From an uncultured Muribaculaceae bacterium (GTDB lineage Bacteria; Bacteroidota; Bacteroidia; Bacteroidales; Muribaculaceae), in the NCBI GenBank assembly GCA_910586895.1, contig CAJUIW010000001.1, positions 248,001-312,000 of the forward strand: a DNA stretch of 64,000 nt, read 5' to 3'. Numbering within the stretch: the first letter of the stretch is position 1; every line of letters starts with the position of its first letter. This document shows positions 26,750-34,808 of this stretch, in pieces. A program made the position numbers and the translations under genes. The notes beneath the pieces are model-generated. The model saw only the letters and a list, made by a program, of their open reading frames with translations. It made no database searches and was not told the DNA's origin.

Positions 26750-27424
26750 ACCTGGGTAGTGTGCATTAAAGATGCACACGTAATCTAATATCTATGAAAA
26801 GAATTTCAAGCGTGTAACATAAGAATAAAATGCTTAAAAAGAGCAATTCTAATGTTAATTCAGAAAATAACGGAAAGAATTCTGTGCGTAACTCTTGTTT
26901 TATAAGTATAGCACCTGAAGAGGAAAGCTTAAATATATATGTTTACATTTTGGAATATTACTTAGCACATCGTTAATTGCATTAGTAAATTCATTTTCAC
27001 TTTACATCCGCAAATGCGAATTTACTAATCAAAATATAATAAACGCATCGGTAAATAGCCCTTCAATTCTCTTTTGATTTAGTCAATTTCAAATTCCAAA
27101 CCATTTTTATAATATTCCTAATTTTCAATCGCAAATAGATGAAATAGGTAACAAATACAGATTTATAGCTATTAACATTCTGTATTTTAATCTGTATACC
27201 AGCACCATACCGATAAAATCGTTATCTATGGTTTAATAATTGCAGTCAATTTGCCCGAAACAAGGCCATATAGCATGCGCACGCTCATATATAGCGCTGT
27301 ATTCCAATATCGTACACGTTTTACATGCAGTAGCAAGTCAAGCCCTGTCAAGACTGACTTCATCTGTAAACAACAGAAACACACATAATAGTTGGTTTTG
27401 TAAATTAAAATTTGCACCATAATG
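26750..27424. other. AT-rich intergenic region without a convincing gene
   Basis: About 675 bases, visibly richer in A and T than the flanks. The only ORFs are short overlapping ones (27226-27420 minus, 27240-27422 plus) with odd composition and no promoter. It holds a 12-base perfect inverted repeat, ATTAGTAAATTC (26981-26992) with GAATTTACTAAT (27018-27029), whose 25-base loop ends in a small CGCAAATGCG palindrome. No tRNA, transposase fragment or riboswitch is recognised. Confidence 0.6.
26981..27029. repeat. 12-base inverted repeat with 25-base spacer
   Basis: Arms 26981-26992 and 27018-27029 are perfect complements; the spacer contains CGCAAATGCG (27009-27018). It could be an operator for the XRE regulator at 27488 or an RNA hairpin. 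No T tract on either side argues against a terminator. Confidence 0.6.
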
Positions 27425-27456
27425 TTTGCTTTTTTAATTTCTTTGTATTACTTTTG
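27425..27456 (+). promoter_or_regulatory. Promoter of the XRE regulator gene
   Basis: TTTG (27425-27428), a 20-base spacer, TACTTTTG (27449-27456): full consensus. It lies within the in-frame extension beginning at 27422 and therefore supports the ATG at 27488. Confidence 0.8.
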
Positions 27457-27487
27457 CAATGTCGAATTACAAAAGCGAATTAACAAA

Positions 27488-28036
27488 ATGGACATCGTTT
27501 CCCGCCTTAAAACATTTATAAATTATTTGGGAATCCCGGTTACTCAGTTTGCAGATAACTGCCGGATACCCCGCCCTACCCTATCGCAACTTCTAAATGG
27601 GCGCAACAAGAAGGTCAGCGATGAACTGATTGGTAAAATTCACGACAGCTACCCGGAGCTTTCCGTCCTGTGGTTGATGTTTGGCGAGGGGGATATGCTT
27701 CACTTGAAAAATATTCAAACCTCAGAGCCTCAAAACAGCACAATGATTGACTTTGGAAGCCGTCATTCCGCTGACGATGAGCAATCTATGCCTCGTATAG
27801 ACTTCGATTCAGATTTCTCCGATCGGAGGCCAAATAATTTGACCGCGGAAAAAGCCGAAGCTCCAGTACTTGAATCAGCTCCGGGAGAGCTTTCTCTCCC
27901 AGCCACCGATGCTGTAACGGACGCTCCGGCCACATTCACCTTCAATGCCGACCAAGCAAAGAAGATAGTGAATATAATTGTGTACTACAACGACAACAGC
28001 TTCGAATCATTCGTGCCGTCATCATCAAAAAAATAA
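27488..28036 (+). CDS. XRE-family helix-turn-helix regulator
   Basis: 182 residues from the ATG at 27488 (MDIVSRLKTFINYLGIPV). The N-terminal 65 residues form an XRE/Cro-type helix-turn-helix (TQFADNCRIPRPTLSQLLNG is the recognition part). The middle (about 75-150) is acidic, Ser/Ala/Pro-rich and probably disordered. The end has a short conserved-looking segment, FNADQAKKIVNIIVYYNDNS. DNA targets are unknown; the inverted repeat at 26981-27029 is a candidate. Convergent with pyrD across a 21-base palindrome. Confidence 0.8.
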   Translation: MDIVSRLKTFINYLGIPVTQFADNCRIPRPTLSQLLNGRNKKVSDELIGKIHDSYPELSVLWLMFGEGDMLHLKNIQTSEPQNSTMIDFGSRHSADDEQSMPRIDFDSDFSDRRPNNLTAEKAEAPVLESAPGELSLPATDAVTDAPATFTFNADQAKKIVNIIVYYNDNSFESFVPSSSKK

Positions 28037-28053
28037 TCAGGATTATAAAAATA

Positions 28054-28102
28054 AAGGAATCAGCCGTAATTCTTTCACAACAAGAATTACGGCTGATTCC
28101 TT
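28054..28102. terminator. Bidirectional terminator, 21-base perfect stem
   Basis: Arms 28054-28074 and 28082-28102 are perfect complements around a 7-base loop. On the minus strand the stem is followed by TTATTTTTATAA, so it should end pyrD transcripts well. On the plus strand the tail is only weakly T-rich. Confidence 0.85.
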
Positions 28103-28123
28103 ATTCCTACAGGTGCTGATAGC

Positions 28124-29035
28124 TTAAACGTCCAACGCCCCTATCAGCTCCTTGATATCAGCCACTCCATGACGGCGACAATACTCTTCCATATAATCAA
28201 CCACCTTGACGGTAACTGCCGGATCTATAAAATTAGCTGTTCCTATCTCCACTGCTGTCGCACCGGCCAGAATAAACTCCATAGCATCGCGACCATTCAT
28301 GATACCGCCCAGCCCGACTACCGGTATAGACACAGCCTTTGCTACCTGCCACACCATTCTAACCGCAACTGGACGTACAGCCGCACCACTCAGACCTCCG
28401 GTCACTGTTGACAGATAAGGCCTGCGCTTCTCAACATCAATGGCCATACCCATAAGCGTGTTTATCAGCGACACGGCATCAGCACCCTCAGCCTCCACGG
28501 CTTTAGCTATTGAAGCAATATCTGTAACGTTTGGCGACAGCTTAACTATCACCGTACCGGGAAAGGCGGCCCTGACAGCACGGGTAACATCGGCCGCCCC
28601 TTCGCATGTAGTACCGAATGCCATACCACCCTGCTTTACATTAGGACAGGAAATGTTTATCTCTACTGCACTTACATGTTCCAGCGGCGCCAGTCGGCGG
28701 CACACCTCCACATAATCATCAATCTTAGCTCCCGAAACATTCACAATCATCCTGGAGCGGTACTTGCTGATGCGCGGATATATATTCTCTATAAAATAGT
28801 CGACTCCTTTATTCTGAAGCCCTACAGCATTAAGCATTCCCGAAGGGGTCTCCACCATTCGCGGATAGTCATTACCCTCTCTTGGCTCAAGGGTAGTTCC
28901 CTTCACGATATATCCACCCAGACGGTCAAGGTCAATAAAGTCAGAAAATTCCTCGCCATATCCGAATGTGCCGGATGCTGTCAGTACAGGATTAGCCAGT
29001 TGAAGCGAGCCTATATTTACATTCAAGTTTACCAT
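28124..29035 (-). CDS. pyrD: Dihydroorotate dehydrogenase B, catalytic subunit
   Basis: 303 residues. FMN enzyme that oxidises dihydroorotate in pyrimidine synthesis; the class 1B form uses NAD via PyrK. Seen: NPVLTASGTFGYGEEF, GLQNKGVDYFIENIYP, EINISCPNVKQGG (the Cys of class 1 enzymes in NISCPN), VVGLGGIMNGRDAMEF. The start overlaps the pyrK end by 7 bases, which fits the PyrD-PyrK heterotetramer. Confidence 0.95.
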   Translation of the reverse strand: MVNLNVNIGSLQLANPVLTASGTFGYGEEFSDFIDLDRLGGYIVKGTTLEPREGNDYPRMVETPSGMLNAVGLQNKGVDYFIENIYPRISKYRSRMIVNVSGAKIDDYVEVCRRLAPLEHVSAVEINISCPNVKQGGMAFGTTCEGAADVTRAVRAAFPGTVIVKLSPNVTDIASIAKAVEAEGADAVSLINTLMGMAIDVEKRRPYLSTVTGGLSGAAVRPVAVRMVWQVAKAVSIPVVGLGGIMNGRDAMEFILAGATAVEIGTANFIDPAVTVKVVDYMEEYCRRHGVADIKELIGALDV

Positions 29036-29814
29036 GTCAGTTGATTTATATTGAACACAGGGCCCTCAGTGCAAACACAAACATTGCCCTTAACTGTTTT
29101 TTCCACACAACACAAGCATGCCCCGAGTCCACATGCCATAACATTCTCAAGCGACACTTCGCATTCAGCCCCAATAGATCGGGCCTTTGCCGCTACCGCC
29201 TTCATCATCGGCATAGGTCCACAGCAATATATCGCCGCGATATCTCCACGGTCCAATACACTGTTCTGCGTTATCAGCCCATGTTCTCCCATAGAGCCAT
29301 CATCAGTTGAAATATATACACGTCCTAACGACTTGAATTCATCAAGCTGCAGCAGATCGTCCTTGCTTCTGGCAGCAAGCAGAAACTCCGGCTCTATACC
29401 AGCCTTCTTCATACAGCTTCCGAAATACAATAGCGGGGCCACCCCTACGCCTCCACCAACAAGTAGATAAGTGCGGCCATCTACTGCTTCAGACGGCATA
29501 CTGAAGCCCCGACCAAGCGGCAGAAGGACATCTATTACACTACCCGCGGCAGCTTCCATCAGGTGGGCAGTTCCTTCCCCGGCTCTGCGGACAAGGAGCC
29601 ACAACTCGTTTGATGAATAGTCAACATAATTCACCGATATCGGACGGCGTAAAAAAGTAGAAGGACTGTTATCAATCTTCACCTGCACAAATTGTCCGGG
29701 CAAAATTTCAGGCAACGCTTCTCCGCCATTCGGCCTCAACTTAAGCAAGGAATAGTTATGATGGATTGCCTCGTTGCTGACAATCACCATATTCATTATA
29801 TATTTCTTAGGCAT
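29029..29814 (-). CDS. pyrK: Dihydroorotate dehydrogenase B, electron transfer subunit
   Basis: 261 residues. FAD and [2Fe-2S] subunit that passes electrons from PyrD to NAD. The FAD-binding part has FLRRPISVNYVD, the NAD part has LLVGGGVGVAPLLYFG, and the cluster cysteines are in ACGLGACLCCVEK and GNVCVC near the C-terminus. The promoter TTG-N20-TAAATTTG lies at 29843-29873. Cotranscribed with pyrD. Confidence 0.94.
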   Translation of the reverse strand: MPKKYIMNMVIVSNEAIHHNYSLLKLRPNGGEALPEILPGQFVQVKIDNSPSTFLRRPISVNYVDYSSNELWLLVRRAGEGTAHLMEAAAGSVIDVLLPLGRGFSMPSEAVDGRTYLLVGGGVGVAPLLYFGSCMKKAGIEPEFLLAARSKDDLLQLDEFKSLGRVYISTDDGSMGEHGLITQNSVLDRGDIAAIYCCGPMPMMKAVAAKARSIGAECEVSLENVMACGLGACLCCVEKTVKGNVCVCTEGPVFNINQLTW

Positions 29815-29842
29815 AACGTGTGAAAATATATTTGTCGTTTCG

Positions 29843-29873
29843 CAAATTTACATTTTTTCAGCGTCAAAAGCAA
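29843..29873 (-). promoter_or_regulatory. Promoter of pyrK-pyrD
   Basis: Minus strand: TTG (29871-29873), a 20-base spacer, TAAATTTG (29843-29850). Leader about 20 bases to the ATG at 29814. Confidence 0.7.
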
Positions 29874-29889
29874 CCGTCAGCATACAATA

Positions 29890-29930
29890 AACCCTCCGGA
29901 ATCATATCATTTCATGAATTCCGGAGGGTT
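29890..29930 (-). terminator. Terminator of the glycogen operon
   Basis: AACCCTCCGGAAT (29890-29902) and ATTCCGGAGGGTT (29918-29930) are perfect 13-base complements with a 15-base loop. The minus-strand tail TTATTG is only moderately T-rich. It lies 26 bases after the phosphorylase stop. Confidence 0.75.
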
Positions 29931-29956
29931 ATTATGAATTAAATGATTGCTATCTA

Positions 29957-32518
29957 TTAGATATTAAACCATTTTACATACGCAAAGTCCTGACGATGAG
30001 GAAGGTTTGAATTCTTGGGATAGATACGGAATCCATAGCGGTATACACCGGCTTCCTGAATGCGTTCGTTAAGTTCATAGGTCACAATGTTACCTTCTTC
30101 CTTAACCACATAGAACGGCTTAACGCCATAAAGGCTTTCCTCGCCGTCGTGCACACGATAAGCCACATACTCGACGCCAAGATCCTGACCAAGACCATTG
30201 GTATCAACCTTAACTTCTACCTTGTAGTCGTCGCCGGTATTGCCAACGGGGCCTTCGGAAACCTTCATGTCAACTACATGAACACCATCCCATGCATCAA
30301 CAACCTTCTCTTTCCATGCCACAATTTCTTTGGCAAGCTTATCGCCATCAGCAGCAAGAGCATCAAAACGCATGCCTTCAGGACGATAGAAGCGTGTGAT
30401 ATAATCGTCAATCATTCGCTTCATGGTGAAGTGAGGTGCGATATGTCCTATAGAACGCTTAACATATTCAATCCATTCAGGTGAGTAGCCTGCTGAGTTC
30501 TTCTTGAAATACAGAGGTATGATTTCATTCTCAAGCATTGAGTAGATGGTAGCTGCATCAAGCTTGTCCTGCTGCGACTGGTCGGTGAATGTACGCTTTT
30601 CGGTAAGAGCCCATCCGGCTTTTTCATCGAACTTGTAGCCTTCATACCACCATCCGTCAAGCACAGAGAAATTGAGCACACCGTTCATCTCTGCCTTCTC
30701 ACCGGATGTACCTGATGCCTCGAGAGGACGAGTGGGAGTGTTGAGCCAGATATCTACGCCGGTAACCAGACGCTTGGCCACTACCATATTGTAATCCTCA
30801 AGGAAAATAATCTTTCCAAGGAACTCAGGCATACGTGATATTTCCATGATTCTCTTGATAAGACCCTGACCGGCGCCATCGGCGGGGTGTGCCTTACCTG
30901 AGAACACGAACTGCACGGGGAACTGAGGATTGTTTACAATCTTGGCAAGGCGTTCGAGGTCGGTAAAGAGAAGATGCGCACGCTTGTATGTTGCGAAACG
31001 ACGGGCGAAACCGATAATAAGCGCATTGGGATTAATCTTGTCAAGAATGCTCATCACAGCTGACGGATCGCGCTGTTCGGCAAGCCATTTAGCCTTGAAA
31101 TCACGACGAACAAAGTTGATGAACTTGTTCTTCATGGTCATACGCAGATTCCAGATATCTTCATCGCTTACATTGAAGATTCCTTCCCATGCCTTGGGAT
31201 CGCTCTGATTGTCGAACACCTGCTTTCCAAGACGCTCTGCATAGAATTCCTTCCATTCAGAAGCAGCCCAGGTAGGCATATGCACACCGTTAGTCACATA
31301 ACCCACGTGGCTTTCCTGCCAGTCATAGCCTTTCCATATTCCTGCAAACATCTTCTTGGATACTTCGCCATGGAGCCAGCTAACGCCATTAGCTTCCTGA
31401 CATGTATTAAGTGCGAACACGCTCATAGAGAAGCGTTCGTTGGTATCAGGATTCTCACGACCCATGTTCATAAGGTCAGACCAGGAGATACCGAGCTTAC
31501 CTGGGAATTCATGCATATATTTGCCGAAGAGATCTTCGTCGAAGTAGTCATGTCCGGCAGGCACGGGAGTGTGAACTGTATACAAAGAAGATGCGCGCAC
31601 AAGCTCAAGAGCGGTTGAGAAATCAAGATGCTGTTCCTGAACATAATCAACCAGACGCTGCAGGTTCAGCAGTGCGGCATGGCCTTCGTTGCAATGATAG
31701 AGCTTTGAGTTGATGCCAAGCTTCTTAAGCATAAGCACACCGCCGATACCGAGCAGATACTCCTGCTTGATACGGTTTTCCCAGTCGCCACCATAAAGTT
31801 TGTGTGTGATAGGACGATCATATTCACTGTTCATATCAAAGTCAGTATCCATCAGATACAACTTCATGCGGCCTACATTGACACGCCAGATATGTGAATA
31901 GATGATACGGCCGGGGAAGGGAACTTCCAGAATCATGGGACGGCCCTCTTCATCAAGCACCTGCTCGATAGGAAGCTGATTGAAATTCTGAGGCTCGTAG
32001 TTGGCTATCTGCTGACCATCGACAGAGAGAGTCTGTGTGAAGTATCCATAACGATAAAGGAAACCTACAGCTGTCATATCCACGCAGCTGTCAGAAGCTT
32101 CTTTGATATAGTCACCGGCAAGCACACCAAGACCGCCTGAATAAATCTTCAGACAGTTGCAGAGTCCGTATTCCATTGAGAAATATGACACTGAAGGAAC
32201 ATCAGAGCGCATAGGCTTTGCCATATATTCCTTGAAGTCGGCATACACCTTGTCAAGACGGCCCATGAAATCGGCATCGTTCATCACCGCGTTCAGACGA
32301 TCGCTCTTGAGGTGCTGAAGCACGATCACAGGATTTTCACCGGTTGAGCGCCACATATCGGGATCAAGGTCACGGAACAGGGCCTTGGCCTCGCTATTCC
32401 ATACCCACCACAGGTTCTTTGAAATCTCTTCAAGCGGTTTCAGCTTAAGAGGAAGGTGAGCCACAACGGTGGCATCATGCCACACAGGGGCATTCGTGTT
32501 ACTTACTTTAATTTTCAT
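29957..32518 (-). CDS. glgP: Alpha-glucan phosphorylase (GT35)
   Basis: 853 residues. PLP enzyme that releases glucose 1-phosphate from glycogen or maltodextrin ends. The N-terminal DUF3417-type region includes PLKLKPLEEISKNLWWVWN, which marks the shorter bacterial/archaeal phosphorylase type. The catalytic part has PLEASGTSGEKAEMNGVLNF, the PLP lysine being in GEKAEMNG by family comparison. A C-terminal beta domain follows (about 750-853). It starts 27 bases after the glycogen synthase stop, so synthesis and breakdown are cotranscribed. Confidence 0.92.
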   Translation of the reverse strand: MKIKVSNTNAPVWHDATVVAHLPLKLKPLEEISKNLWWVWNSEAKALFRDLDPDMWRSTGENPVIVLQHLKSDRLNAVMNDADFMGRLDKVYADFKEYMAKPMRSDVPSVSYFSMEYGLCNCLKIYSGGLGVLAGDYIKEASDSCVDMTAVGFLYRYGYFTQTLSVDGQQIANYEPQNFNQLPIEQVLDEEGRPMILEVPFPGRIIYSHIWRVNVGRMKLYLMDTDFDMNSEYDRPITHKLYGGDWENRIKQEYLLGIGGVLMLKKLGINSKLYHCNEGHAALLNLQRLVDYVQEQHLDFSTALELVRASSLYTVHTPVPAGHDYFDEDLFGKYMHEFPGKLGISWSDLMNMGRENPDTNERFSMSVFALNTCQEANGVSWLHGEVSKKMFAGIWKGYDWQESHVGYVTNGVHMPTWAASEWKEFYAERLGKQVFDNQSDPKAWEGIFNVSDEDIWNLRMTMKNKFINFVRRDFKAKWLAEQRDPSAVMSILDKINPNALIIGFARRFATYKRAHLLFTDLERLAKIVNNPQFPVQFVFSGKAHPADGAGQGLIKRIMEISRMPEFLGKIIFLEDYNMVVAKRLVTGVDIWLNTPTRPLEASGTSGEKAEMNGVLNFSVLDGWWYEGYKFDEKAGWALTEKRTFTDQSQQDKLDAATIYSMLENEIIPLYFKKNSAGYSPEWIEYVKRSIGHIAPHFTMKRMIDDYITRFYRPEGMRFDALAADGDKLAKEIVAWKEKVVDAWDGVHVVDMKVSEGPVGNTGDDYKVEVKVDTNGLGQDLGVEYVAYRVHDGEESLYGVKPFYVVKEEGNIVTYELNERIQEAGVYRYGFRIYPKNSNLPHRQDFAYVKWFNI

Positions 32519-32545
32519 ATTCAGATATTGTCTATTTTTTCATTA

Positions 32546-34198
32546 TTATTTGTTGCGCTCGGCCTCACGTTCAAACGCTATCTTGAAGGCCTCAACGTAA
32601 TACTCTATAAAATACTGCCATGCGGCACGAGATGCTGTGGCAAATGCTTGCTTCTGTATGGCGGTAAGAGCTGATTTGTCGGAACCGGTAAGATACTTCA
32701 GTGAGCGTGCTATTGAATCGGCCACATCATCGTAGTTTGAATCATTGCGGCCTATCACCGTCACACCACTGTTCTCAAATCCGTTCTCACATGAACGGAG
32801 AATCCACTGTCCGAATCCTGACAATGTAGTTGTGACTGTGGGAACACCAAATGCCACACTCTCCAACGGGGTATATCCCCATGGTTCATAATACGAAGGG
32901 AATACGGTGGCATCCATGCCTATCAGCAGATCGTAATAACTGAGATTGAATATACCGTCGGTACCATTAAGATAGCACGGCACATATATAACTGATACAC
33001 GGCTCTGAGCATCGTTTACGAAACTCATCTGGTGTATGCGGTTGATTATCGGGTCAGAATCCGGATTGAATATCTGATGCGTTATAACCGGGTCCACCAA
33101 CGCTCCGTCCGCTCCCTTTGCCATAGCCTCGCGCAGGTCAAAGCGGGCATCGCCTGACCATGCGGGAACCATAACAAATGCAAGCACATCGCGCATCGGC
33201 GCTTTATCGGTAAGCATTCTCAAAGAATCCAGATATACATCAATACCCTTATTGCGATATTCGCAGCGTCCGGAAGTGACAACAATAAATGTATCATCGC
33301 CAAACTTACGTCCGCTAAGGACAGAAGCCACATCAAGCATCACCCTGCGGGCATCGGCACGGAAAGCGTTAAACTTGGTCTTAGCCGGCACGAAGTTTTT
33401 CTCAAAACCATTTGGAGTAACCACATGCGGACGAATCTCAAGCAGCTGTTCGCATTCAATAGCCGTTATATCGCTTACAGTTGTAAAACAATCAGCCTGA
33501 TGCGCCGCTATCTTTTCAAGCGAGTGCTTGGACTCCATGTTAAGCTCACGCGCCATCTGGTCGCCGTTATAGCCCTTCATATAGTCATACAAAGGCTTTC
33601 CGTTTCCGCAGATGCTGCGTCCTATACTTGTGGCATGGGTGGTGAATATTGTGGCCACATGAGGAAGCTTCCACTTAACATACAGCAGTCCCATTCCTGT
33701 AGTCCATTCATCGAAGTGGGCAATCACCCGCTTCTTATCCGCTCCTATAAAGTTGCAGATACTTTCAATGACCAATCCTGCTGCATGTGAGAAAGCGCAC
33801 GCCTCGTCATAATCGCCGTATGCATGGAGCGAATCCACACCAAAACGGTCCCACATCTCACCGTAGAATTCGTTTTTCACATCATACATCCCCTGGAATC
33901 CGACAAGCACAGCTATCGGGCGTCCGGGAACATTCCATCGTCCGGTTCTTACTGTTATACCGGCGGGTAGGTCTACACTGTTTTTCCAGGATTTGAGTAC
34001 TGAGGCCTGTTCTATAAAATATGGCGACGGATTCTCCGAACCCCATACATCAGGCCCTATAAATACAACCTTATCCTTATAAATCTTTTGAAGCGTCTTT
34101 GCTTTAGTTGACAGGACTGTGTATATACCGCCTATCTTGTTGCACACTTCCCATGATGTCTCAAACATCATATCAAGTGCTACACTGGCTTCATCCAT
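32546..34198 (-). CDS. Glycogen synthase, GT3 (animal/fungal-type)
   Basis: 550 residues. Begins with the GT3 hallmark FETSWEVCNKIGGIYTVLST and KVVFIGPDVW; later VATIFTTHATSIGRSICG and the nucleotide-sugar site FPSYYEPWGYTPLESVAFG. GT3 enzymes usually use UDP-glucose, unlike bacterial GT5 GlgA. It is the first gene of a two-gene operon with the phosphorylase. A -7 element TAATTTTG lies at 34228-34235 (minus strand), with a poor -33 region. No branching or debranching enzyme is in the window. Confidence 0.92.
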   Translation of the reverse strand: MDEASVALDMMFETSWEVCNKIGGIYTVLSTKAKTLQKIYKDKVVFIGPDVWGSENPSPYFIEQASVLKSWKNSVDLPAGITVRTGRWNVPGRPIAVLVGFQGMYDVKNEFYGEMWDRFGVDSLHAYGDYDEACAFSHAAGLVIESICNFIGADKKRVIAHFDEWTTGMGLLYVKWKLPHVATIFTTHATSIGRSICGNGKPLYDYMKGYNGDQMARELNMESKHSLEKIAAHQADCFTTVSDITAIECEQLLEIRPHVVTPNGFEKNFVPAKTKFNAFRADARRVMLDVASVLSGRKFGDDTFIVVTSGRCEYRNKGIDVYLDSLRMLTDKAPMRDVLAFVMVPAWSGDARFDLREAMAKGADGALVDPVITHQIFNPDSDPIINRIHQMSFVNDAQSRVSVIYVPCYLNGTDGIFNLSYYDLLIGMDATVFPSYYEPWGYTPLESVAFGVPTVTTTLSGFGQWILRSCENGFENSGVTVIGRNDSNYDDVADSIARSLKYLTGSDKSALTAIQKQAFATASRAAWQYFIEYYVEAFKIAFEREAERNK

Positions 34199-34344
34199 AT
34201 ACTATAATTTCAATTTTAATTTCGCCGCAAAATTACTAATTTTTTATCTATTCAGCGAATGTTGTAACATATAATTAACGGAGCCACACCACTTTTACAC
34301 GAATTTTAACTACACAAATGCATACCGATTCAAATAAAATTTTG

Positions 34345-34352
34345 TAATTTTG
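34345..34352 (+). promoter_or_regulatory. -7 element for the 34360 gene, near-leaderless
   Basis: TAATTTTG, exact -7 consensus, ends 7 bases before the ATG at 34360. The -33 region is poor. Transcription would begin at or just before the start codon. Confidence 0.5.
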
Positions 34353-34359
34353 CACCATT

Positions 34360-34695
34360 ATGAAACGGATTATACTGACATCAGCCATCGCCGCAACGCT
34401 ACTGTTCATGGGCATTCCAGTCATGTCAGCGGCTGAGTCAGCCACATCCACTACAAAAGCACAGGAACCCGGAATAACAGCCACCACAAGCGCTGAGCCA
34501 ACCATTAAAATAAATTCAGGGAATCTTGAAATTTCAGTTCCGGACGACACAATATATAACTTTAACATATACTCAATAACAGGCCAGCTTGTCAAAACGC
34601 TGAAATTATCCGACGGAACAGCCTCAGTAGAGCTTCCGCGTGGATGTTATATTGTGAAGTGCGAGAAGTGGTCAAAAAAAATCATCATCCGATAA
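34360..34695 (+). CDS. Small secreted protein that is essentially a sorting-type domain
   Basis: 111 residues. Signal peptide MKRIILTSAIAATLLFMGIP then VMSAAES. A Thr/Ala-rich linker (about 25-48) is followed by one domain, IKINSGNLEISVPDDTIYNF, IYSITGQLVKTLKL, VELPRGCYIVKC and KKIIIR, which has the pattern of a type IX secretion type A C-terminal domain. There is no passenger domain. It may be a truncated secreted protein or a stand-alone domain of unknown use. Confidence 0.7.
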   Translation: MKRIILTSAIAATLLFMGIPVMSAAESATSTTKAQEPGITATTSAEPTIKINSGNLEISVPDDTIYNFNIYSITGQLVKTLKLSDGTASVELPRGCYIVKCEKWSKKIIIR

Positions 34696-34722
34696 TACCC
34701 AATACATATCTAAATTACAGCC

Positions 34723-34759
34723 CCACTATTTAGATAAACTCTAAATAGTGGCCATTTTT
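34723..34759 (+). terminator. Terminator between the 34360 gene and feoAB
   Basis: CCACTATTTAG (34723-34733) and CTAAATAGTGG (34741-34751) are perfect 11-base complements with a 7-base loop, followed by CCATTTTTC. AT-rich stem, short T run. A regulatory role for feoAB is possible because the hairpin ends 57 bases before its start. Confidence 0.65.
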
Positions 34760-34808
34760 CTTGCTATTCCCGTCCTATTTTCTCAAATTTGCACAAATTT
34801 TACAGCAA

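Noticed and set aside
27226..27422. Two short overlapping ORFs in the AT-rich gap (60 and 64 residues, opposite strands)
   Set aside because: Cys/Tyr/Val-rich odd composition, each the shadow of the other, and neither has a promoter or likely signal.
26520..28036. 64-residue ORF plus XRE regulator as a toxin-antitoxin pair
   Set aside because: They are about 770 bases apart on opposite strands with separate promoters, unlike toxin-antitoxin operons.
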